Positions 41,053-48,983 of a stretch of 64,000 nucleotides of DNA are shown piece by piece. The position numbers were made by a program, and so were the translations under genes. Within the stretch, counting starts at the first letter, position 1, and each line of letters starts with the position of its first letter. Source of the DNA: Arsenicicoccus cauae (GTDB lineage: Bacteria; Actinomycetota; Actinomycetes; Actinomycetales; Dermatophilaceae); NCBI RefSeq assembly GCF_009707125.1, contig NZ_WLVL01000017.1, forward strand, positions 1 to 64,000, written 5' to 3'. The notes beneath the pieces are model-generated. The model was given only the letters and a program-made list of their open reading frames with translations. It did no database searches and was not told the origin of the DNA.

Positions 41053-41343
41053 ATGACCGACGTCCAGGTCACCAACAACCCCGAGCAGCACCGCTACGAG
41101 GCCCGGATCGACGGGGAGCTGGCCGGTTTCGCCGAATACCAGCTGACCGACGACCTCGCCGAGTTCACCCACACCGAGGTGGACCCGGCGTTCGAGGGCA
41201 AGGGGGTCGGCAGCGCCCTGGCGCGCTACGGCCTGGACGACGTGCGCGAGCAGGGGACCCGCAAGGTCAAGCCGACCTGCCCGTTCATCAAGGGGTGGAT
41301 CGAGCGGCACCGCGAGTACGAGCCGCTCGTCTACGGCGGGTGA
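41053..41343 (+). CDS. Small GNAT-type acetyltransferase (PF14542, YjdJ-like)
   Basis: 96 aa: RYEARIDGELAGFAEYQLTDDLAEFTHTEVDPAFEGKGVGSALARYGLDDVREQGTRKVKPTCPFIKGWIERH. The V-x-P-x-x-[EQ]-G-[KR]-G-[VI]-G acetyl-CoA loop is present and the CPFIKGWIxRH end is diagnostic of this short GNAT subfamily, with an invariant Cys. The substrate is unknown. GAGAGGAC upstream of the ATG. The preceding 200 bp hold only the A1 repeat and probable promoter sequence. Confidence 0.88.
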   Translation: MTDVQVTNNPEQHRYEARIDGELAGFAEYQLTDDLAEFTHTEVDPAFEGKGVGSALARYGLDDVREQGTRKVKPTCPFIKGWIERHREYEPLVYGG

Positions 41344-41362
41344 CCTCAGGCAAACCTGAGGT
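41343..41362 (+). terminator. Hairpin ACCTCAGG-CAAA-CCTGAGGT
   Basis: Perfect 8-bp stem with a 4-nt loop, starting at the last base of the GNAT stop codon. A likely terminator. Between 41363 and 41506 I see no further feature. Confidence 0.65.
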
Positions 41363-41506
41363 GGTCGGCTGACCTCAGCAGCCCCGACGCAGCCCCGATG
41401 CCCCCGCGCGGCCACCCCGTCGCGGCCCAGCGGGACCCCGTCGACGCGGTCGATCGGATGGAGGAGGCGGGACGTGACGCGCTCAGCCGGTGAGCGGACG
41501 TCGGCC

Positions 41507-41690
41507 GTATGACGCACCGCCCGCCGGCTCGCGGGGACCTGCGAGGCGGCGGGCGGTCGGCATACGGGCTGGGCGGGCAAGACCCGCCGGGGGTAGGAAC
41601 ATCCGCCTGGCGGACGAAGCCCGGCGAATGTGACTACCGGGGGTAGGGGCCGTCCAACCCGGGCGGGTGTGACTACCTGAGGTAGGTCAG
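41507..41690. repeat. Repeat block left of the MBL gene: GTATG-capped hairpin plus family A array (A2)
   Basis: 41507-41566 is a hairpin with ends CGTATGAC/GTCGGCATACG and stem CCGCCCGCC..CTCGC/GCGAGGCGGCGGGCGG. It is followed by GGCTGGGCGGGCAAGACCCG and a family A unit at 41589-41638 (50 bp: GGGGGTAGGAACATC, 23-nt loop, decayed right stem) plus a partial unit to 41690. The same hairpin and array recur in the same orientation at 42619-42859. The 415-bp gap contains no recognised gene. Confidence 0.75.
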
Positions 41691-41757
41691 GAGCCGGAGC
41701 CGGCCATGGGGCGCCCCGTCTCGAGAAAGGTCTTCAAGCCGGCGAGCACCCACCGCG

Positions 41758-42549
41758 TCAGTCCGGCCGCAGCGAGGCAGTCTCGCCGCGCGCCACGAGG
41801 TGCAGCTCGCCGGGCAGCCCCTCGCGCGCCCAGCGCTGCTCGAAGTCCTCGAGCGGAGAACGGAACACGCCGTAGTCGTCGTAGTGGATCGGCACCGTCA
41901 CGGCCGGCTGCACGGTCCGGACGAGCCGCGCACCCTGCCGGTCGTCCATCGTGACCAGGAGCCCGAGGACTCGGGTCCCGCCGAGGTGGATGACCATCGC
42001 GTCGATCGGGCCGAGCCGGTCGACGACGCGGCGCAGGGAGCGGCGATAGAGGGTGTCGCCGGTGACGTAGGCCCGGAACGGCGCGCCTGACCCCGTGTCG
42101 AGCTCCAGCACCGAGCCCATGACCGGCGGCAGCAACGCCTGGGCGGGGCCGGGGGCATGGCGGCCGGGCGTCGCCGTGACGGTGAGGCCCACGCCGTCCC
42201 GCTCGAGCAGGTGCGAGCCCCACCGTGGCAGCCCCCGCGCGGGGAAGCCCCACCGCTCGAGCCTCGGCGCCGCCTGGCGGGTCGTCAGCAGGGGCACGTC
42301 CCGGCGCAGCTCGCGGCGCGCCACCCGGTCGAAGTGGTCGCCGTGCAGGTGGGACAGGACGATCGCGTCGAGCTCGGGCAGCTCGGCGGGGGTCATCGCG
42401 GGCTCGGTGCGGCGACGGCTGACCAGGCCCTTGCCGAGATAGGCGTACTGCCCGCGATGCAGGAAGTTAGGGTCCGTGAGGACCGTGAACGGGCCGATCC
42501 GCAGCAGGGTGGTCGCGGTGCCGATGAACTCCAGCGTTGCCTCGGGCAT
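41758..42549 (-). CDS. MBL-fold metal-dependent hydrolase (UlaG/YtkL-like)
   Basis: 263 aa. Metal-binding motif SHLHGDHFDRVA (about 68-79), with TGDTLYRRS supplying the bridging Asp and HLGG and VPIHYDDYGVF the later ligands. The opening PEATLEFIGTATTLLRIGPFTVLTDPNF is typical of UlaG-like hydrolases. GGAGGAGA six bases before ATG 42549 fixes the start. The gene sits alone between two near-identical repeat blocks, like a cassette. Confidence 0.88.
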   Translation of the reverse strand: MPEATLEFIGTATTLLRIGPFTVLTDPNFLHRGQYAYLGKGLVSRRRTEPAMTPAELPELDAIVLSHLHGDHFDRVARRELRRDVPLLTTRQAAPRLERWGFPARGLPRWGSHLLERDGVGLTVTATPGRHAPGPAQALLPPVMGSVLELDTGSGAPFRAYVTGDTLYRRSLRRVVDRLGPIDAMVIHLGGTRVLGLLVTMDDRQGARLVRTVQPAVTVPIHYDDYGVFRSPLEDFEQRWAREGLPGELHLVARGETASLRPD

Positions 42550-42618
42550 GAGGGTCTCCTCCACGAGCGTCGATGCCTAGCAGCCTAGGTCGAGCCGTCA
42601 CGTAGTGGGCGGTTGCCG

Positions 42619-42677
42619 GTATGCCGGTCCGCCCGCCGCCTCGCGGGGATCCGCGAGGCGGCGGGCGGTCGGCATAC
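42619..42677. terminator. GTATGCC-capped hairpin upstream of family A array A3
   Basis: GTATGCCGGTCCGCCCGCCG (42619-42638) and onward pairs with the mirrored sequence ending CGGCATAC at 42677; about 27 bp of near-perfect stem around a 4-5 nt loop. It closely resembles 41507-41566. It lies beyond the paaN 3' end and upstream of the MBL gene, both minus-strand genes, so it may terminate paaN. Confidence 0.65.
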
Positions 42678-42700
42678 GGGCTGGGCGGGCAAGACCCGCC

Positions 42701-42859
42701 GGGGGTAGGAACATCAGCCTGGCGAACGAAGCCCGGCCAATGTGACGACCGGGGGTAGGAACATCAGCCTGGCGAACGAAGCCCGGCCAATGTGACGACC
42801 GGGGGTAGGAACATCAGCCTGGCGAACGAAGCCCGGCCGATGTGACGACCGGGGGTAGG
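42701..42859. repeat. Family A tandem array A3 (three 50-bp units)
   Basis: GGGGGTAGGAACATCAGCCT begins units at 42701, 42751 and 42801, almost identical over 50 bp, with a partial fourth at 42851 ending GGTAGG directly against the paaN stop codon (TCA on this strand at 42860-42862). The loops (AGCCTGGCGAACGAAGCCCG...) match the family; right stems are partly degenerate (AATGTGACGACC). Confidence 0.85.
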
Positions 42860-44569
42860 TCAGACGTGGCGGCGGCTCGTGATGACGCGGAACCGGTTGG
42901 CCACGAACGCCGCGTCGGAGTAGGCCGCGTTGGCCGCCGGGTTGGCGCCCGTCCCGTGGTAGTCCGAGAACGCCGAGGTCTGGTTGACGAAGACCTGACC
43001 GTTGAGGTTCTCCGACAGCGCGACGCCACCGTCGGCCGCCGCCTCCCGCGCCTCCTCCAGCACGGCCTCCGACGTCGAGTAGACCGCCGCCGTCATCGCG
43101 CCGTGCTCGGCCACCGTGTCGGCGAGCTGGGCGAGCGACTGCTCGGTCGACTCGGTGGCGATCACGAAGGAGACGGGCCCGAAGTACTCCTGCGTGTAGA
43201 CGTCCTCGTGCCTGACGTCGAGCTGCACGATCCCGGGCGTCCGCACGACCGCGTCCGGCCAGCTCGGGTGGGTGACGGGACGCGTGTCGAGCACGACCCG
43301 CCCCTCCCCCTCGGCGGCGATCTCGGCGAGAGACGCGACGTTGGAGCGCACCCGGTCGTTGACGGTGGCGCCGAGGATCTCGACGGCCTTGGCGTCGTCG
43401 CCGTTGAAGCGCGCGACCGCCGCACCGAGCCGGTCGGCGAACTCGTCGGCGGACAGGTGGCCCTCGTCGGTGTCGATGCCGGTCTTGGGGACGTAGATGT
43501 TCTGCGGGGCGGTGCACATCTGCCCGGAGTAGAGGGACAGGGAGAACGCGAGGTTGCCGAGGGTCGACCTCAGCGAGTCGGTGGAGTCGACCACGATCGT
43601 GTTGACGCCGGCCTTCTCGGTGTAGACGAGCTTGCCGCGCGCGGCCGCCTCGGTCTCCAGCCAGGCGCCGAAGGCCGGCCCACCCGTGTAGTCGATGATC
43701 GCGATCTCGTCGCGCTCGGCGAGATCCTTGGCGAGCGTGCCGCCGTCGCGGTCGGCCGCCAGCTGCACGAGGGCCTTGTCGAAGCCGGCCTCGGCCAGCA
43801 CCTCGCGGCACACGGCGACCGTGATGGCGAGGGGCAGGATGGCGCGCGGGTGGGGCTTGACGACCACGGCGTTGGCGGTCGCCAGCGAGGCGAAGATGCC
43901 GGGGTAGGCGTTCCAGGTCGGGAAGGTGTTGCAGCCGATGACCAGGCCGACGCCGCGGCCGACGACCTTGTAGTCCTTCTGCAGGCGCAGGGGCTCGCCC
44001 TTGGCGGGCTTCTCCCAGATGACGGAGGAGGGGAGGCGCTCCTGCTCGACGAGGGCGGCGGTGACGGCCTCGAGGGCGCGGTCCTGCGCCTCGGGCCCGC
44101 CGGCCTGGAAGCTCATCACGAACGGCTGGCCGCTCGTGTGCATCACGGCGCCCGCCATCTCGAAGGACCGCGTGTTGAGCCGGTCGATGATCTCGACGCA
44201 GACGGCGGCGCGGACGCGGGGGCCCGCGTCGCGCCAGGCCCGCACCGCGGCGCGCGCTGCCGGCAGGGCCTCGTCGAGGTCGAGGACGGGATAGGTGATC
44301 CCGAGGGTGGGGCCGTATGGCGAGACCTCGTCGCCCACCCGCTCGCCCGTGGTGGGCTGGTCGTCGAGCTCGGTGAAGGCCGCGCCGAGCCGCGCCTCGT
44401 AGGCGCTCTGCCCTGCCTCCGCGGAGCCCTCGCCGTAGACGCGGGGGCTCGGCGAGGCGGGGTAGCGGGAGTAGAAGCTGCGGGTGCGCAGGGCCTCGGC
44501 GGCCTCGTCGAGGGTGGCCGCGTGGGCGTCGAGGAGTGGGTGGCTGGGCGTCGTTGCCTGGGTGGTCAC
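42860..44569 (-). CDS. paaN: Phenylacetic acid degradation protein PaaN (aldehyde dehydrogenase superfamily)
   Basis: 569 aa. PaaN-type sequence throughout: HPLLDAHAATLDEAAEALRTRSFYSRYPASPSPRVYGE, NTFPTWNAYPGIFASLATANAVVVKPHP, the active-site cysteine segment LYSGQMCTAPQNIYVP (about 350) and FSDYHGTGANPAANAA. By analogy with PaaZ it would oxidise the ring-opened semialdehyde of the phenylacetyl-CoA pathway. GTG start. Divergent from paaH with 61 bp between, containing CGAGG-ggttca-CCTCG (about 44587-44602), a possible operator. Confidence 0.92.
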   Translation of the reverse strand: MTTQATTPSHPLLDAHAATLDEAAEALRTRSFYSRYPASPSPRVYGEGSAEAGQSAYEARLGAAFTELDDQPTTGERVGDEVSPYGPTLGITYPVLDLDEALPAARAAVRAWRDAGPRVRAAVCVEIIDRLNTRSFEMAGAVMHTSGQPFVMSFQAGGPEAQDRALEAVTAALVEQERLPSSVIWEKPAKGEPLRLQKDYKVVGRGVGLVIGCNTFPTWNAYPGIFASLATANAVVVKPHPRAILPLAITVAVCREVLAEAGFDKALVQLAADRDGGTLAKDLAERDEIAIIDYTGGPAFGAWLETEAAARGKLVYTEKAGVNTIVVDSTDSLRSTLGNLAFSLSLYSGQMCTAPQNIYVPKTGIDTDEGHLSADEFADRLGAAVARFNGDDAKAVEILGATVNDRVRSNVASLAEIAAEGEGRVVLDTRPVTHPSWPDAVVRTPGIVQLDVRHEDVYTQEYFGPVSFVIATESTEQSLAQLADTVAEHGAMTAAVYSTSEAVLEEAREAAADGGVALSENLNGQVFVNQTSAFSDYHGTGANPAANAAYSDAAFVANRFRVITSRRHV

Positions 44570-44630
44570 GTGCCGATCGTAACGAGGGGTTCACCTCGCC
44601 GCGAGGCTGCCGACGTGCCACGATGCGTGC

Positions 44631-45872
44631 ATGAGTGACCACGCGAGCGAGCAGTCCGGCACCACGCCCGCACCGGGGATGGTCGCGGTCGTCGGGGCCG
44701 GTGCGATGGGGTCGGGGATCGCCCAGGTGGCCGCGCAGGCGGGGCACGAGGTCGTGCTCGTCGACGCCCGCGACGGTGCTGCTCAGGAGGCGGTCGAGCG
44801 GCTGCGGTCGACGCTGGGCCGCCTCGCCGACAAGGGCCGGATCGGCGCCGACGAGGCCGCTGCGGCGGGCGGCCGCCTGGGGGTCGCCGAGGACCTGCGG
44901 ACGCTGCCCTCCTGCCGACTCGTGATCGAGGCGGTCGTCGAGGACCTCGAGGTCAAGCGTGAGATCTTTGCCGCTCTCGCGGCACGGCAGGACGCGGACA
45001 CCATCCTCGCGTCCAACACCTCCTCGCTGTCGATCACGGCGATCGCCGAGGGGATCGCTCACCCCGATCGGATCATCGGCCTGCACTTCTTCAACCCCCC
45101 GCCACTGATGAGGCTGGTCGAGGTCGTGCGCGGAGCCCGCTCCGGGACCGACTCGGTCGACGACGCCTGCGAGCTCGTGCGCGCGTGGGGCAAGACGCCC
45201 GTGCGCTGCGCCAGCACACCGGGATTCATCGTCAACCGGGTCGCCCGGCCGTTCTACGGCGAGGCCCAGCGGATGGTCGCCGAGGGCATCGCGGACGCGG
45301 CCACCATCGACGCGGCGCTGCGCGGGGCCGGCTTCAGGATGGGGCCGCTGGAGCTCACGGACCTGATCGGGCAGGACGTCAACCTCGCCGTCGGGACGTC
45401 CGTGTGGGAGCAGACCGACCACGACGCGCGCTACGAGCCCACGGCATACCAGCAGGACCTCGTGGCTCGAGGAGCGTTGGGGCGCAAGACCGGACACGGC
45501 GTCTATCGGTATGACGAGAGCGACCAGGCGGTGGACGCGTCGCCGGACGAGGCCGCGGTGGAGCGGCTCGTGGGCGGCCCGGTGCGGACGGACCCGGTCG
45601 CGCGGACGCTGGCCATGCTGGTCAACGAGGCACTCGCGGTCGTGGTGCGTGGTGAGGCGACCGCCGAGGACGTGGACACCGCCATGCGCCTCGGCGCCAA
45701 CTACCCGCGCGGGCCGATCGAGTGGGGTCGCGAGATCGGCTTCGACGTGATCAAGGCGCAGCTGGAGGAGCTGGCCGAGATCTACCCTGGTGGCCGCTAC
45801 CGTCCCTCCAAGGCCCTCAGCCAGGACCTACCGGGGGTAGGGGCATCGACCGGCCTCCGTCCCCCAGGCTGA
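44631..45872 (+). CDS. paaH: 3-hydroxyacyl-CoA dehydrogenase (PaaH type)
   Basis: 413 aa. N-terminal NAD-binding VAVVGAGAMGSGIAQVAAQAGHEVVLVD (GxGxxG), ASNTSSLSITAIA, the catalytic HFFNPPPLMRLVEVV with His, and two C-terminal helical domains (TPGFIVNRVARPFYGEA; ANYPRGPIEWG) ending GGRYRPSKAL. It oxidises 3-hydroxyadipyl-CoA in phenylacetate catabolism. The last residues (LPGVGASTGLRPPG) and the TGA are encoded by a family A repeat, so the original C-terminus has been replaced. Confidence 0.92.
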   Translation: MSDHASEQSGTTPAPGMVAVVGAGAMGSGIAQVAAQAGHEVVLVDARDGAAQEAVERLRSTLGRLADKGRIGADEAAAAGGRLGVAEDLRTLPSCRLVIEAVVEDLEVKREIFAALAARQDADTILASNTSSLSITAIAEGIAHPDRIIGLHFFNPPPLMRLVEVVRGARSGTDSVDDACELVRAWGKTPVRCASTPGFIVNRVARPFYGEAQRMVAEGIADAATIDAALRGAGFRMGPLELTDLIGQDVNLAVGTSVWEQTDHDARYEPTAYQQDLVARGALGRKTGHGVYRYDESDQAVDASPDEAAVERLVGGPVRTDPVARTLAMLVNEALAVVVRGEATAEDVDTAMRLGANYPRGPIEWGREIGFDVIKAQLEELAEIYPGGRYRPSKALSQDLPGVGASTGLRPPG

Positions 45873-45941
45873 TGCCCCTACCGGGGGTAGGGGCATCGAC
45901 CGGCCTCCGTCCCCCAGGCTGATGCCCCTACCCCCGGTAGG
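45830..45941. repeat. Family A tandem pair, copy A4, at the paaH 3' end
   Basis: Two 50-bp units. Unit 2 is perfect: left stem GGGGGTAGGGGCATC (45883-45897), 23-nt loop GACCGGCCTCCGTCCCCCAG.. (45898-45920), right stem GATGCCCCTACCCCC (45921-45935). Unit 1 (45833-45882) is identical but flows into unit 2. The boundaries CCTACC-ggg-GGTAGG are themselves palindromic. The paaH stop is at 45870-45872 inside unit 1. Confidence 0.9.
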
Positions 45942-45959
45942 TCTCGACGAAGGAGTCGC

Positions 45960-46391
45960 ATGCTGGATCCCGACCTGTCCCACGTCCGCACGATGTGGGA
46001 CGACGACGGCGCCTCGCGCCACCTCGGCATCGAGCTCGTCTCGGTCGACCACGACGGTCGCCTCGGCCGGGCCCGCACCCGCATGGCCGTCACCGAGACC
46101 ATGGTCAACGGCCACCGGATCATGCACGGCGGCTACATCTTCACGTTCGCCGACTCGACCTTCGCCCTCGTCTGCAACGCCGGCGGCGAGCTGACCGTCG
46201 CGGCGGGCTGCGACATCGACTTCGTGCGGTCGGCAGCCCTCGGTGACGTGCTGCTCGCCGAAGGCGTCGAGCGGACCCGCTACGGCCGCAACGGGATCAC
46301 CGACGTCACCGTCACGCGCGAGGGCGACGGCGAGCTGATCGCGCACTTCCGGGGGCGGTCGCGCGCCCTCAAGCCCCGCCCGTCGGCCTGA
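45960..46391 (+). CDS. paaI: Hydroxyphenylacetyl-CoA thioesterase
   Basis: 143 aa hot-dog thioesterase. NGHRIMHGGYIFTFADSTFALVCN is the PaaI signature (HGG..F.LADS.FA), followed by GCDIDFVRSA and a C-terminal strand. PaaI hydrolyses dead-end CoA esters to release CoA in the phenylacetate pathway. AGGAG lies 6 bp before ATG 45960. 18 bp after the A4 repeats. Confidence 0.93.
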   Translation: MLDPDLSHVRTMWDDDGASRHLGIELVSVDHDGRLGRARTRMAVTETMVNGHRIMHGGYIFTFADSTFALVCNAGGELTVAAGCDIDFVRSAALGDVLLAEGVERTRYGRNGITDVTVTREGDGELIAHFRGRSRALKPRPSA

Positions 46392-46618
46392 GCAGCCACC
46401 GACGAAGTAGCCGCCATGACACTGCCCCCCATCGACGAGCGCCCCGACCTCTACGACTAGCCCTCGGCGAGGACCTCAGCGCAGTGGTCAGCCATGACCA
46501 GCAAATGATCGACGCCGCGACGGATGCCGGGCTGGAGGTCGTCTCTCCAGGGCGGGACGGACGTGAGCAGCGGTGACCCCGTGCGGGGCGGGCGCGGCAT
46601 ACGTGGCACGATGCGCCG
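46392..46618. other. Non-coding gap after paaI
   Basis: 227 bp without a supported gene. An ATG at 46416 opens a 14-codon frame (MTLPPIDERPDLYD) ending in TAG. On the minus strand, the frame closing at 46457 reads WRDDLQPGIRRGVDHLLVMA and could be a gene remnant, but I recognise no family. CGGCATAC occurs at 46596-46603. Confidence 0.4.
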
Positions 46619-47428
46619 GTGAACAAGACCGAGGCCGTCCGTGACGGCGAGCGCTGGTGGTGGGGCCCGCAACCCCCCGGCGACCATCCCCCGCAGGTGA
46701 TCGACTCCTGGCTCGTCCAGGAGGGGCGGTCGCGGCGGCCGGAGCGTCACATCCAGCGGTTCGCGGCGACGGCCGAGCTGTTCGTGCACTTCCAGGACCT
46801 GCACGTCGTCGTCGACGAGGTCCTCGCCCGAATCCCCCGCGCCGGCAGGTGGTTTCCCCGGCTGGAGGCCTACAACGACGCCGTCGCGCTGTGGCTGCGG
46901 CCTGCCGGCGACGCCCCCACCGAGATCGCGTTGTGGGTCGCCGACGTCCCGGACCCCCGCAAGTGGCCGCACATCAAGGGCCCCGACCTCGTCGTGCAAG
47001 GCCAGCTGCAGGGACGGGCGCGCGAGCTCGGCGCCGAGGACGCGCTGCTGTGGCGGGTCGAGGAGCAGCTGCCCGAAGCCATGGAGGCGACCTACTCGGC
47101 GCTGGTGTGGTGGGACGGCGAGGCCTTCGTGACGCGTCCCGACGACGACCTGTCGCTGCCGTCCGTGACCATCGAGTGCCTCGAGATCTCCCTGGCCGAC
47201 ACCCCGCACCCGCTGCGGCGCGGCCGGGTCACCGTGGACGCGCTGCTCGACAAGCCGGTGTGGACGGTCAACGCCGCCAGGGGGATCCAGCAGGTGAGCA
47301 GCTGGGTGCTGCCCGATGGCGGACCCCGCCACTCCCCCCACGGCGCCCTGACCGCGGGACTCACCTCGTTGCTGTGCGACGCCCTCGATGAGACGACCGG
47401 GCCGCTGCCCGAGCAGCTCACCACGTGA
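46619..47428 (+). CDS. pabC: Aminotransferase class IV, 4-amino-4-deoxychorismate lyase-like
   Basis: 269 aa. The family opening VIDSWLVQEGRSRRPERHIQRF is followed by FPRLEAYNDAVALWLRPA, the PLP-lysine region KWPHIKGPDL (about 119), EDALLW and LPSVTIECLEISL. It would release pyruvate from aminodeoxychorismate to give p-aminobenzoate. Sequence is divergent from E. coli PabC, so the call rests on the fold motifs and on overlap with pabB (the next GTG/ATG is inside its stop region). Folate branch. Confidence 0.75.
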   Translation: MNKTEAVRDGERWWWGPQPPGDHPPQVIDSWLVQEGRSRRPERHIQRFAATAELFVHFQDLHVVVDEVLARIPRAGRWFPRLEAYNDAVALWLRPAGDAPTEIALWVADVPDPRKWPHIKGPDLVVQGQLQGRARELGAEDALLWRVEEQLPEAMEATYSALVWWDGEAFVTRPDDDLSLPSVTIECLEISLADTPHPLRRGRVTVDALLDKPVWTVNAARGIQQVSSWVLPDGGPRHSPHGALTAGLTSLLCDALDETTGPLPEQLTT

Positions 47429-48882
47429 TCGTCGAGCGGGTCCCGCCGCCCGGCGACGTCGGCTCCGCCTTTGCATGGCTCTTCGGCGAATCCCGTTGGG
47501 CCTGCTGGTTGGACAGCGCCCGCGCCGAGCCTGGGCTGGCTCGCTTCTCCTACCTCGGGTCGCCGGGGGCCGATGGCGAGGTGCTGACGTATGCCGTCGG
47601 CCAGGGGCAGGTCGTGGTCACCGCCGGTGGCCGGGAGCACCGCGAGGACGGGACGATCCTGGAGGCGCTGCGCCGACGCCTCGCGCCCGCCACGGAACGG
47701 GGACGTTCGTGCCCGAGATCCGGGCACGAACGTCCCCAGTCGCCGGGTGGAGGCGAGGGGCTGCCGTTCGAGCTCGTCGACGGGTGGGTGGGCTACCTCG
47801 GCTACGAGCTCAAGGGGGACCTCGGATCCACCAACCGCCACGTGTCGCAGCACCCCGACGCCGTGTGGATGCGCTGTGACCGGCTGCTCGTCATCGACCA
47901 CGCGACCGGTGCCGCATGGCTCGTCGCGCACGGCTCGGGCGCCGCAGCATGGCTGGCGTGGGCGCGGGAGACGTTGCACATCAACGCTGCTCGTCCGCCT
48001 TGCCCGCATCACCCGCCACGGCCCGGATGGCCGGGCACCCCGCCCGACGGGTCCCGTCGCGCAGCAACGCTTCTCGTGCGCAGCGTGGAGCAGTACCGCC
48101 AGGACGTCGAGGCCTGCCTCGACGCGCTGCGGCGCGGCGAGTCCTACGAGATCTGCCTGACCGACACGGTTCTCGCGGAGTCGCACGACGACCCGTTCGA
48201 CATCTATCTGCGGCTGCGCCGGCTCAACCCGGCCCCGCACGCGGCCTACCTCCGCCTCGGGGACCGGCACGTCCTGTCGGCCAGCCCCGAGCTGTTCCTG
48301 CGCGTGACGCGTGACGGCGAGGTGTCCACCAAGCCGATCAAGGGGACGGCAAGGCGTCATACCGACCCCACCCACGATGCCCGTGCCGCAGCCGATCTCG
48401 CCGCCGACGCCAAGACCCGTGCCGAGAACCTCATGATCGCCGACCTGCTGCGCAACGACCTGTCACGCGTCTGCGACCCGGCGACGATCCACGTGCCTCG
48501 ACTCATGCACGTCGAGTCCTACGCGACCGTGCACCAGCTCGTGACGACCGTGCGCGGGCGGCTTGCCGAGGACCGCACCGCGATCGACGCCGTCGAGGCG
48601 TGCTTCCCCGGCGGGTCGATGACGGGCGCCCCCAAGCACCGCACCATGCAGATCATCGACGAGCTCGAGGCACGGGCGCGCGGGATCTACTCAGGGGCAC
48701 TGGGTTTCATCGACCGCAGCGGCGCGGTGGACCTGTCCGTCGTGATCCGCACCGCCGTCATGCACCACGGGCAGGTCGAGATCGGCGCGGGCGGGGCGAT
48801 CGTCCTGGACTCGGACCCGCAGGCCGAGACCGACGAGATGCTGCTCAAGGCCGACGCCGTCCTACCCGCCCTCCGACCCTGA
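47425..48882 (+). CDS. pabB: Aminodeoxychorismate synthase component I (chorismate-binding)
   Basis: 485 aa. The chorismate-binding domain (about 210-480) has SYEICLTDTV, SASPELFLRV, KPIKGTARR, AENLMIADLLRNDLSRV, CFPGGSMTGAPKHRTM and GIYSGALGFI, all hallmarks of PabB/TrpE; KPIKGT is the PabB-type version. It makes aminodeoxychorismate from chorismate and ammonia with a PabA partner not seen here. Residues about 91-105 are encoded by a family B palindrome inserted in frame between the first two beta-rich segments, and a Pro-rich stretch (PPCPHHPPRPGWPG) lies near 190. Start overlaps pabC. Confidence 0.92.
   Translation: MIVERVPPPGDVGSAFAWLFGESRWACWLDSARAEPGLARFSYLGSPGADGEVLTYAVGQGQVVVTAGGREHREDGTILEALRRRLAPATERGRSCPRSGHERPQSPGGGEGLPFELVDGWVGYLGYELKGDLGSTNRHVSQHPDAVWMRCDRLLVIDHATGAAWLVAHGSGAAAWLAWARETLHINAARPPCPHHPPRPGWPGTPPDGSRRAATLLVRSVEQYRQDVEACLDALRRGESYEICLTDTVLAESHDDPFDIYLRLRRLNPAPHAAYLRLGDRHVLSASPELFLRVTRDGEVSTKPIKGTARRHTDPTHDARAAADLAADAKTRAENLMIADLLRNDLSRVCDPATIHVPRLMHVESYATVHQLVTTVRGRLAEDRTAIDAVEACFPGGSMTGAPKHRTMQIIDELEARARGIYSGALGFIDRSGAVDLSVVIRTAVMHHGQVEIGAGGAIVLDSDPQAETDEMLLKADAVLPALRP
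47699..47737. repeat. Family B palindrome inside the pabB coding sequence
   Basis: GGGGACGTTCGTGCCCG (47699-47715) and CGGGCACGAACGTCCCC (47721-47737) form a perfect 17-bp stem with loop AGATC. The same core is found intergenically at 13517-13565 and 37115-37163. Here it is in frame and translated as ERGRSCPRSGHERPQ without disrupting pabB. Confidence 0.85.
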
Positions 48883-48896
48883 CCTTCCCGGTCGCG

Positions 48897-48942
48897 ATCG
48901 GGTGACTTCACTGCTCGCCTACCCGCAGCAGACTCACCCGAT
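48897..48942 (+). terminator. Terminator of pabC-pabB
   Basis: ATCGGGTGA (48897-48905) pairs with TCACCCGAT (48934-48942), with an inner CTGCT/AGCAG helix. It is 14 bp past the pabB stop. The architecture resembles the other palindrome families but I see only one copy. Confidence 0.6.
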
Positions 48943-48983
48943 GCCGCGGGGTGGGGCCAACAGGCGCGTCAGGGCTCGCTGAT

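Noticed and set aside
41687-41757. Minus-strand frame tail reading LTRWVLAGLKTFLETGRP beyond the MBL gene
   Set aside because: It looks protein-like, but the MBL gene has its own stop in another frame and there is no upstream domain to join; too short to support as a remnant.
42701-42859. Evenly spaced 50-bp repeats as a CRISPR array
   Set aside because: The whole 50-bp unit is repeated without unique spacers, no cas genes are near, and single copies occur at other loci; it is a tandem palindromic element.
45828-46391. Complete phenylacetate degradation island
   Set aside because: Only paaN, paaH and paaI are present; the ring-oxygenase genes (paaABCDE), paaK, paaG and paaF are not in the window.
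46416-46460. 14-codon frame MTLPPIDERPDLYD after paaI
   Set aside because: No ribosome binding site of note, no homology recognised and too short to separate from chance.
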